Part shown: in pieces, positions 23,804 through 30,950 of the stretch | Layout of the letters: each line of letters begins with the position of its first letter | Position numbering within the stretch: position 1 is the stretch's first letter | Assembly (NCBI GenBank): GCA_964462515.1 | Contig: CAYWXK010000001.1 | Span: forward strand, 62,001-126,000 | DNA from: CAYWXK01 sp964462515 | GTDB lineage: Bacteria; Planctomycetota; Phycisphaerae; Sedimentisphaerales; Anaerobacaceae | Direction of reading: 5' to 3' | Length of the DNA: 64,000 bases | Position numbers and translations under genes: made by a program | Notes under the pieces: generated by a model | Told to the model about the DNA's origin: nothing | The model's input: only the letters and a program-made list of their open reading frames with translations | Databases searched by the model: none

Positions 23804-24781
23804 ATGGAAAACCTTGCAGTACAAATCAAGAAAATGTGGGAAGATAACGAGGATGAGTTCGAAAAAAAACTAAATGACTGGCTTAGAGTATTGGAGAAGG
23901 GAGAAAATCTTATATCTCGGGCAAGAAAGCAGTTTCATCAATGGGAACCTCTTAGAGTTTACGTATCGGTTACCAAAGCAAAATCTAATGATCGAGCTCT
24001 GTTCTCGCTAAGATTTTTCGGTCAGGAGGTAGCCGAACTCTTTGTGGAGGATGGGAAAGTTACTCTGAGATTGGAAAAGCGGCACAGCGAAAAAAACAGA
24101 AAATATTTTGGATGTACGTTAAAGGAGGGTGATTATAATTGGAATGACAAGGAGGCAAAGGATTTTAGATCATATTTTAAGAAATTAGCTTCACATGAGA
24201 AGGGAATACCAGAAGTTAAAATGTGCGAACATCGAATCGAATCAAAATTCATACAGGAGATGCTTAAACCTTCTGGGAAATTTGGTTTGTCGGATTTAAA
24301 AATTCGGCCAGTAATAATAGGCGGATGTCCTTTACAATTCCCCGTTCCAATTTCAGCAAGTACTGGACGGCCAGAAAAAAGTAAGGGGAATATTGACATT
24401 CTTGCACGCCACCAAGATAAAGATAACAAAACACGGCTTTCTGTGTGGGAGCTAAAAAAACCAAATACGTATAATCATGCTGCTTCACAGGCGTATATAT
24501 ATGCCTTAACGCTTCTTCAATTTCTTCGTCATACGAAGAACGCTTCAAAGTGGTATAAAATATTTGGCTATAAAAGTCCAATTCCTAAACAAATAGAAAT
24601 AGAAGCCGTTGTAGCTATAACGAGCAATCAAAAAGAAAAATTTAATAAAGAAAAGACAGAGCTTGAGAAAAATACGTCTTTTGAAATAGATGGCGACAAA
24701 ATTGAATTATATGCCGCCTACTATACAGAAGAGGCTCAATCCATCAAATTAGAACGGAACCCTTTTAGAGAAAATCAATGA
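23804..24781 (+). CDS. PD-(D/E)XK nuclease-like protein of unknown system
   Basis: The 325-residue protein starts at ATG 23804 behind GGAAAGGATAAAAA. The N-terminal ~130 residues are charged and helical, with no family recognised. The C-terminal half has the pattern of a PD-(D/E)XK nuclease core: helix Glu146 (HRIESKFIQEML), Asp198 (GNIDILARH), Glu216-Leu-Lys218 (LSVWELKKP) and a following helix with Gln229 (AASQAYIYALTLL). There is no signal peptide. Its TGA overlaps the ATG of the next gene by four bases, so the two proteins are made together. The DNA is AT-rich compared with clpB and the propeller gene, a sign of transfer. The fold call is from motif spacing only. Confidence 0.6.
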   Translation: MENLAVQIKKMWEDNEDEFEKKLNDWLRVLEKGENLISRARKQFHQWEPLRVYVSVTKAKSNDRALFSLRFFGQEVAELFVEDGKVTLRLEKRHSEKNRKYFGCTLKEGDYNWNDKEAKDFRSYFKKLASHEKGIPEVKMCEHRIESKFIQEMLKPSGKFGLSDLKIRPVIIGGCPLQFPVPISASTGRPEKSKGNIDILARHQDKDNKTRLSVWELKKPNTYNHAASQAYIYALTLLQFLRHTKNASKWYKIFGYKSPIPKQIEIEAVVAITSNQKEKFNKEKTELEKNTSFEIDGDKIELYAAYYTEEAQSIKLERNPFRENQ

Positions 24782-26061
24782 AACTGACTATCTATCGCGG
24801 CGCAAAAGAGGTCGGCGGAACTTGCATAGAGCTTCAAGCGGGGAATTCAAGGATTTTGATAGATTTTGGGCTGCCTTTGGTTGATGAAAATAAGAAGCAG
24901 TTTGATTCCAAGAAAATCAAAAATAAGTCAAAAGAGGATTTAATAAAAAGCGGTGCTTTGCCAGATATAAAAGGATTATACAAAGGTGAACAACCTGCTT
25001 TTGACGCAATTCTGTTAAGCCATCCACATCAAGACCACTACGGCTTATTGTCTTTCGTAAATCATCAAATTCCAATTTATATGAGCGCAGGCTGCAAAGA
25101 GCTTATCAAAGTTTCGCGCTATTTTAACCAAACTCAATTTGAGCCGGATAATGTTATCGTTGTAGATAAATGGCGTCCATTCACAAAGGGTAATTTCATT
25201 ATAACTCCATACCTGGTTGACCACTCCGGCTTTGATGCGCTGGCATTTTTGATTGAGAGTGAAGGCAAGAGAATCTTCTATTCGGGCGATTTCAGGGGGC
25301 ACGGACGAAAGAGAGTTCTTTTTAACAATATGTTGAAAAATCCTCCGAAAGACATCGACTATTTAATTCTCGAAGGTACCACACTTGGCAGACAAAATGG
25401 CCAATACCATTATGAGACAGATATAGAAAATGAACTAATTCGACTCTTGCGAGATAATCGCAGTTTGTTTTTCATAGCTTGTTCTTCCCAAAACATTGAC
25501 AGACTCGTGTCTATTTATCGCGCATGTAAGAAGACCAATTGTATTTTCGTAATTGACCCCTATACAGCTTTTGTCCTCGACAGTCTCAAGAAACTTTCAT
25601 CCAAAATACCTCAGTTTGATTGGGGCAAAAACATAAAGGTGTTTTTCGCCCCCAGCAGTTATGCGAACAAAATGGCCGAAGACAAAACTCTCTTCAAGTT
25701 TAAATCAGCAAAAATATCTTTTGAGCAAATACAAAGCAAAAGAGACCAAATAATAATCAAAGACTCGTATTCCACTCGAATGTATTTCACCAAAAAGAAT
25801 GGTTTGACAGGCGCCACACTTATTTACTCGATGTGGGATGGATATTTACCTGAAGCAGAACCATTCTGGGATAAATATAAGGTGCCGATTGTTAAACTTC
25901 ATACCAGCGGTCACGCTTGCATAGAAGATTTGCAAAAATTCGTGAAGGCAATCAATCCAACATATATAATTCCTAATCACACTTTTTTCCCTGAAAAATA
26001 TCTTGAACTCTTTGGAGCTAAGACCAGGATTATTAAGGATAAAGAAACGGTTGAGATTTAG
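24778..26061 (+). CDS. Beta-CASP / RNase J-like metallo-beta-lactamase-fold protein
   Basis: The 427-residue protein overlaps the upstream nuclease-like gene by ATGA. It shows metal-site motifs of the metallo-beta-lactamase fold: HPHQDH (82-87), His149 (LVDHSG) and Asp171 (YSGDFRGHGR). A long insertion (~190-345) fits a beta-CASP cap. The end carries HTSGHA followed by IIPNHTFFPEKY, the arrangement of RNase J and related nucleases. Those enzymes cut RNA or single-stranded DNA. The N-terminal KEVGGTCIEL is also RNase J-like, but the protein is shorter than RNase J and lacks its C-terminal domain. Paired with a nuclease-like partner in AT-rich DNA, it could form a defence or RNA-processing module; this is inference. 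Confidence 0.75.
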   Translation: MKLTIYRGAKEVGGTCIELQAGNSRILIDFGLPLVDENKKQFDSKKIKNKSKEDLIKSGALPDIKGLYKGEQPAFDAILLSHPHQDHYGLLSFVNHQIPIYMSAGCKELIKVSRYFNQTQFEPDNVIVVDKWRPFTKGNFIITPYLVDHSGFDALAFLIESEGKRIFYSGDFRGHGRKRVLFNNMLKNPPKDIDYLILEGTTLGRQNGQYHYETDIENELIRLLRDNRSLFFIACSSQNIDRLVSIYRACKKTNCIFVIDPYTAFVLDSLKKLSSKIPQFDWGKNIKVFFAPSSYANKMAEDKTLFKFKSAKISFEQIQSKRDQIIIKDSYSTRMYFTKKNGLTGATLIYSMWDGYLPEAEPFWDKYKVPIVKLHTSGHACIEDLQKFVKAINPTYIIPNHTFFPEKYLELFGAKTRIIKDKETVEI

Positions 26062-26212
26062 AGCAGTCACAATGGGCCGCGTGGAATTTGCCAAATTGGG
26101 GGCTTGTTAAAGCAGAGAACTTATTGTAAAATACGCGTTTTTCGGTCAGTTAAACTGTTGCTCCAAGATAAGGTGAATATAAGTTGCATTTAAGGATTAG
26201 GCGGAAGTACTT

Positions 26213-26830
26213 ATGAATATCGGCCTATTTTTTAAGGGTTTTTTTGTTGGCTTTCTGATTGCGATGCCTGTGGGACCAATCGGCGTGTTATGCATACAGC
26301 GAACCTTGAACAAAGGAAAGCTCCACGGGATGGTTTCGGGGCTGGGGGCAGCTACGGCGGATGCTATCTACGGCTTCATCGCCGCTTTCGGACTGACAGT
26401 TATTTCAAACTTCCTGGTCAAGGAACAGATGTGGCTCCGCCTTGTTGGCGGCATCTTTCTTTGCTATATGGGAGCGAGGGTATATCTATCCAAATCGCAA
26501 CAGCGAACGGCCACAGTGGATAGCACCAGTTATGTTAAGGATTATGTGTCCGCGTTCATTCTTACCTTCACAAATCCGACAACATTTCTTGCCTTCGCAG
26601 CAACATTTGCAGGTTTAGGATTGGTACGAGCAGTAGAGCATCACGTCACTGCTCTATTACTGGTTGCCGGCGTGTTTGTCGGCTCCGGACTTTGGTGGCT
26701 CATGCTTAGCGGCATTGCCGCCACTTTTCTGGGCAAACTTCTCTACAGCAGACCGGCCTTGCTGAATAAAGTCTCCGGCATTGTAATCGTAGTTTTCGGC
26801 ATATTCGTCCTTTTGACCCTGATAATATGA
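26213..26830 (+). CDS. LysE family translocator
   Basis: This 205-residue integral membrane protein starts at ATG 26213. The opening GFLIAMPVGPIGVLCIQRTL is the LysE/RhtB signature, followed by GLGAATADAIYGFIAAFGL and FTNPTTFLAFAATFAGLG. About six hydrophobic segments span it, the usual layout of amino-acid exporters of this family. The exported substrate is unknown. Its length matches the family norm. It stands alone between the beta-CASP gene and the sulfatase. Confidence 0.9.
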   Translation: MNIGLFFKGFFVGFLIAMPVGPIGVLCIQRTLNKGKLHGMVSGLGAATADAIYGFIAAFGLTVISNFLVKEQMWLRLVGGIFLCYMGARVYLSKSQQRTATVDSTSYVKDYVSAFILTFTNPTTFLAFAATFAGLGLVRAVEHHVTALLLVAGVFVGSGLWWLMLSGIAATFLGKLLYSRPALLNKVSGIVIVVFGIFVLLTLII

Positions 26831-26921
26831 CGCGTAACAGACACTGCCTTTTGGAACTTGGCGATGCTGTTGTTCGAAGGAAATGCGTGAAGTTTTTTAA
26901 CGTGCAATGTCAATCAAAAAT

Positions 26922-26956
26922 GTTAAGCAACTTTTTTTCTGATAAATTTGCTTAAC
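26922..26956. promoter_or_regulatory. Inverted repeat upstream of the sulfatase gene
   Basis: GTTAAGCAA and TTGCTTAAC are perfect 9-base arms around a 17-base AT-rich spacer, 70 bases before the sulfatase ATG. It could be a regulator site or a terminator of the LysE gene; the T-run is in the loop, which argues against a classical terminator. Confidence 0.4.
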
Positions 26957-27025
26957 AGCGGACGAAAAATCATTTATCTTATATGTGGAGGAAAATGCTT
27001 GAACGTATTTTAAGGACAATGCAAG

Positions 27026-28453
27026 ATGAATCGCAGAGAATTTGTTAAATCGGTTAGTTGTGGGGCGGCAGCACTGGTGCTATCTGAATTTGGGGCGGAT
27101 GCGATGGCGCTATCTTCAGGGCGTTTAGAGAAAGAGATTAAATCCAGGCCGAATTTGGTTTTTATTTTAGCTGACGATTTGGGCTGGCCGGAGATTGGCT
27201 GTTATGTCAGCGGATTTTATGAAACGCCCAATATAGACCGGCTGGCAAGCGAAGGGATGAAATTTACCGATGCCTACGCTGCGTGTCCTGTCTGCTCGCC
27301 GACCCGCGCGAGCATTATGACAGGAAAGTATCCAGCTCGTCTGCACATAACTGATTTTATTGCCGGCAGCGACTATCCGTACGCAAAACTTAAACAACCG
27401 GATTGGCAAAAACACCTGCCGCTTGAAGAGGTAACGATTGCGGAGGTTCTAAAATCAGCCGGCTATGTTACCGCCAGTTTCGGCAAGTGGCATTTAAGTG
27501 TCGCGAAAACGCCGCCGGAAAGTCAGGCATACGATCCGGATAGGCAGGGCTTCGATGAAACAATTATTACCGAAAAGCCGGCAGCGAAACAGGACCCTGA
27601 AAAAGACCCGCACAATGTAGAACTGATTACAGAAAAGGCCGTGGATTTTCTGGAGAGGGACAAAGATAAGCCATTTTTCCTCTATCTTGGTCACAATACG
27701 ATACACGCTCCGATTATGGGCAAAAAGAAACTGATTGAGAAGTATAAAAATAAGAACGGCTCAGATTTACCCCAGAATAATCCGATAATCGCGGCGATGC
27801 TCGAAGAGCTGGATAATAGCGTCGGCAGGATACTAAAAAAGCTCGATGAACTGCAAATCACAGATAAAACTATTGTTATCTTTTTCTCCGATAACGGCGG
27901 ATTGGAAAGAGATGCAAAGCAGACTCCTTTGCGCAGCGGCAAGGCCAATCTGTATGAAGGCGGCATAAGGGTGCCTTTGATTGTCCGCTGGCCGGGCGTG
28001 ATAAAGAGCAGCAGCACTTGCAGCGAGCCTGTAATAAGCGTCGATTTTCTCCCGACTTTTCTGGATATATTAGGTCTGGAAAGAAAAACGCCAAAGCTAA
28101 TTGACGGCGTAAGTATTCTATCGCTTCTCAAAGGTGCCGATAAACTCAAGCGCAAGGCGATTTACTGGCACTATCCGCATTATCATAGCGCCGGCATCGG
28201 GCCCTGCGGGGCTGTTCGTAGCGGAGATTACAAATTGATTGAATGGTTCGATGAGAGTATTTGCGGTCTAGGAAACGAATTTGAGCTTTATAATCTCAAA
28301 GATGACATCGGAGAGCAAAAAAATCTTGCTAAAGAAATGCCGGAAAAAGTTGAGCAGTTTAAAGGAATGCTTGCTGACTGGCGAAAGAGAGCAGGCGTGC
28401 AGATGCTGACGCCAAATCCCGATTACAATCCGCAAAAATCCCGAAAGTCATAA
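27026..28453 (+). CDS. Tat-exported arylsulfatase-like sulfatase
   Basis: The 475-residue protein starts at ATG 27026 with a twin-arginine signal (MNRREFVKSVSCGAAALVL). It belongs to the type I sulfatases: NLVFILADDLGW supplies the calcium-binding Asp50-Asp51, and CSPTR (Cys90) is the C-x-P-x-R motif whose Cys is converted to formylglycine. FGKWHLS, FLYLGHNTIHAP and FFSDNGG are further family blocks. It removes sulfate esters, most likely from sulfated polysaccharides, in the periplasm. No maturase gene is adjacent. It is convergent with the ligase gene, whose end overlaps its last six bases. The sugar specificity is not readable. Confidence 0.93.
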   Translation: MNRREFVKSVSCGAAALVLSEFGADAMALSSGRLEKEIKSRPNLVFILADDLGWPEIGCYVSGFYETPNIDRLASEGMKFTDAYAACPVCSPTRASIMTGKYPARLHITDFIAGSDYPYAKLKQPDWQKHLPLEEVTIAEVLKSAGYVTASFGKWHLSVAKTPPESQAYDPDRQGFDETIITEKPAAKQDPEKDPHNVELITEKAVDFLERDKDKPFFLYLGHNTIHAPIMGKKKLIEKYKNKNGSDLPQNNPIIAAMLEELDNSVGRILKKLDELQITDKTIVIFFSDNGGLERDAKQTPLRSGKANLYEGGIRVPLIVRWPGVIKSSSTCSEPVISVDFLPTFLDILGLERKTPKLIDGVSILSLLKGADKLKRKAIYWHYPHYHSAGIGPCGAVRSGDYKLIEWFDESICGLGNEFELYNLKDDIGEQKNLAKEMPEKVEQFKGMLADWRKRAGVQMLTPNPDYNPQKSRKS

Positions 28454-30250
28454 CTTCATATAGACCTCGCGCTTAATTTTTCCAGTCGAGGTCCTCTGGA
28501 ATTCTTCTATTTTTATTTCGAGGTGCTGTGAGGATATTTTCTCGAAATTGGAAAGCAGGCGGGTCTTTTGCTGGCACTGGTTGATACTTTGCCAGACAAG
28601 GTTTTTGACTGCTTGCGGCTGTTTTACCAGGTCAGAGTAAGAGACATTTGTATGTTTTTCTATTATTTCCCAGGCAGGCCGAACAATTGCTCTGACGGTT
28701 TCCTGCGGTATGCCGGCGGAATCCTTGTTGATTGCAGGGACGACCAATATCTCTGAGACATAAGGGGCCTGGGAAAGCTCTAATTCGACAAGCTCGGGGT
28801 TAACGTTCTTTCCGCCCGGCAGGACAATCACATATTTTTTTCGGCCTGTAATGTAAAGGTCGCCGTCTTCATCGAGGTAGCCTAAGTCGCCTGTATGCAG
28901 CCAGCGGATGTCGTTGATGTCGGTGTCAATAACCGCTGCGGTGGAGTTTGGATTCTTGTAGTAGCCCTTCATAATGCAGGGGCCGCCGAGAAGAATCTCG
29001 CCTTTTTCACCCGGCGGAAGCGTTTGATTCAATTGATTAACGATTTTTACAAATAGAGTGTTGATGGGTTTGCCAACAGAGCCTAATTTTTTGGGGTTGT
29101 CGTTGAAACCATAGACGGGTGAGTTTTCTGTTGTGCCGTAGCCTTCGTATAGTTTGAGGCCTCTTTTCCAGAGCACCTCCAGAACCCATTTCGGCACGGG
29201 TGCTGCACCGGAGAAAAAGAACCGAAGCGCACCCCAGCCTTGCTTTTTGATAATTCTTTTGCCGACTAATTTAGGCAGAAATCGGTCGAGCAGTCTGAGT
29301 GGCAAATTCTTTCGCTTTTTCTTTGTGATACCTTCCTCGATATTTTTCGCCAGAGCCGTACAGAGGGCGGGTATCGCAATAAAAATGGTTATGTTTTTAT
29401 CGCGGATAAGCTCTGGTATCTGGCGGTATTTGTTTGTGTAAATATTTGTGGCTCCGACAGCAAACGGCAGCAGCTTGCCGACGGTCAAGCCAAAGGAATG
29501 GTGAGGCGGAAGGATGTGGCCGAGCCTGTCTTTGCCGGTTATATCTATCTTCTCGATAGAGCCTTGAATATTGGCGAGCAAATTAGTGTGGGTCAGCTCA
29601 ACTTCGCGCGGGTCGCCGGTCGTGCCGGAGGTGCATAAAATTACTGCGGTGTCAGAAGATTCGACCTTTTCGCAAACTTTGTTTAGAAACTGACTGATTT
29701 TAACATCGTCTGAACTATCTTTGTGCACATCTATCAAATCCAATTCCGGCCTGCCTCCTCGACTCTCGTCGCGAGACGAGGCGGCAGGCGAAAAACTGCC
29801 CAGAGGCGAGTCAGTCATTTCAACCAGGCCGAGACCGTTACTTGAGGCAAACTCTCTTAATTCTATTCGAGAGTCAGCATCGTGATAATCATCAGCCATA
29901 ATGAGCAGGCGACTATCGGTGTGAGTGAGGTGATTTATGACTCCTTCAACGGGCCGCTCCGGGTCAATCAATACCGGCACAGCGCCGGCAAGAGTTGTCC
30001 CCCATAAGGCCACGTCCCAATCAATTCTGTTTTTGCCCACGATGGCGATTTTGTCTTTGGGCCGGATGCCTTGCTTTTCAATAAGCCATAATGCGAAGTT
30101 TTGTGCGTGTATTTTTAGCTGCCGGAAGGTGAGTGTTTCCTGCCGCTCCGCCCTAACAATTTCCAGGCACACCTTATCCAGTGGGTCGATTCTATTAAGA
30201 GTGTCATTAAAAAGTTCGATTAAACTCCTGAACCTAAGTTGCGTCTGCAT
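28448..30250 (-). CDS. AMP-dependent acyl-CoA synthetase/ligase
   Basis: The 600-residue protein starts at ATG 30250 with AAGG four bases upstream; a TTG one codon earlier is less likely. It is a class I adenylate-forming enzyme: AIVGKNRIDW, the P-loop ILCTSGTTGDPREVELTH, YEGYGTTENSPVYGF, WLHTGDLGYLDEDGDLYITGRKK and a C-terminal TSTGKIKREVY with the catalytic Lys. It activates a carboxylic acid, probably a fatty acid, to an acyl-adenylate and then a thioester. A family A palindrome is embedded at residues ~154-167 (FSPAASSRDESRGGRPE), in a region before the P-loop where an added loop is tolerable. No acyl carrier or reductase is adjacent. Confidence 0.9.
   Translation of the reverse strand: MQTQLRFRSLIELFNDTLNRIDPLDKVCLEIVRAERQETLTFRQLKIHAQNFALWLIEKQGIRPKDKIAIVGKNRIDWDVALWGTTLAGAVPVLIDPERPVEGVINHLTHTDSRLLIMADDYHDADSRIELREFASSNGLGLVEMTDSPLGSFSPAASSRDESRGGRPELDLIDVHKDSSDDVKISQFLNKVCEKVESSDTAVILCTSGTTGDPREVELTHTNLLANIQGSIEKIDITGKDRLGHILPPHHSFGLTVGKLLPFAVGATNIYTNKYRQIPELIRDKNITIFIAIPALCTALAKNIEEGITKKKRKNLPLRLLDRFLPKLVGKRIIKKQGWGALRFFFSGAAPVPKWVLEVLWKRGLKLYEGYGTTENSPVYGFNDNPKKLGSVGKPINTLFVKIVNQLNQTLPPGEKGEILLGGPCIMKGYYKNPNSTAAVIDTDINDIRWLHTGDLGYLDEDGDLYITGRKKYVIVLPGGKNVNPELVELELSQAPYVSEILVVPAINKDSAGIPQETVRAIVRPAWEIIEKHTNVSYSDLVKQPQAVKNLVWQSINQCQQKTRLLSNFEKISSQHLEIKIEEFQRTSTGKIKREVYMKL
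29750..29789. repeat. Palindromic repeat family A, copy 4, inside a CDS
   Basis: CCTGCCTCCTCGACTCTCG then TCGCGAGACGAGGCGGCAGG is an almost perfect palindrome centred on CTCGTCGCGAGACGAG. On the minus strand it is read as PAASSRDESRGG, in the same frame as the PASASLDASRG copies. Confidence 0.8.
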
Positions 30251-30735
30251 CAATCCTTATAGCTCCATCAGACAAATCCCATAGGGATAAATTTTCCTTT
30301 TCGCGGCCTCCTATATAACCGCGTAAATCTATTCTGGCGATAATTCAATGCCAGAAACTTTAACTTTAGCGCCGCGAAATTGCAAGAGTTTTTTCGTCGA
30401 TATTGTGATGTAAAGGGAACCCGCCAAAGGCGGGGTGATTAGTCGTTCGTATTGCGTATTCCACTGGTGATACCCATTGCAGTTAAAGATTGCCCAAGAA
30501 ACCGGATACAATAATTATTTGGAAAGGCCCTGATTCCCGCCCCTTCGGCTTCAATCAGGACAGGTTTCGCAGGAATGACAAAGGGAAAATCTGCAATTAA
30601 TAAATAAAATTGGTAGAAGGATTTACTTACCCGGAAGTGATTATTGACGCCGGAGAGGTAATCCGATACGATTAAATCCGGGCAGGTTTATTCGCCATTT
30701 GTTTGGCGGATTTATCCGCCGTTTAGAAGATTAAA
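30251..30735. other. Divergent, repeat-rich intergenic region
   Basis: No gene is supported in this 485-base stretch. It holds the hairpin CCCGCCAAAGGCGGGG (30420-30435), a TGATTCCCGCC...GCAGGAATGA repeat (30531-30578) and CGCCATTTGTTTGGCGGATT (30692-30711) running into ATCCGCC. It must include the promoters of both the ligase and the heparinase-like gene. Confidence 0.55.
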
Positions 30736-30950
30736 ATGAGCTCAGCAGAATATAATACCAAAGAATCCGGGACAACCTGGGTATCGAGACCGACAGCAAA
30801 TTTATCCGCCGGACGAATGGCGGATTGGGTTTGTGCCATTTTGATCCGCCTTCGCAGAAGACCACGGCTTTTAGCCGTGGATGAATGCAAAAAGGATAAC
30901 GCTCCGAAGCCTTTTGCAAAGGAGGGTATGCTTCGGCGGATTCCGCCGAG
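30692..30950. repeat. Cluster of hairpin repeats spanning the start of the heparinase-like gene
   Basis: In order: GGCGGATTTATCCGCC (30705-30720), TCCGCCGGACGAATGGCGGA (30805-30824), CCACGGCTTTTAGCCGTGG (30862-30880) and CTTCGGCGGATTCCGCCGAGG (30931-30951). The third resembles hairpins at ends of IS200/IS605 elements and REP sequences. The last three fall inside the predicted coding frame. Confidence 0.65.

Noticed and set aside
26922..26956. Intrinsic terminator of the LysE gene
   Set aside because: The T-run lies in the loop rather than after the stem, and the stem is AT-rich, so an operator-like role is as likely.
30862..30880. Complete IS200/IS605 insertion sequence
   Set aside because: Only a hairpin resembling such an end is present; no TnpA or TnpB coding sequence is nearby.
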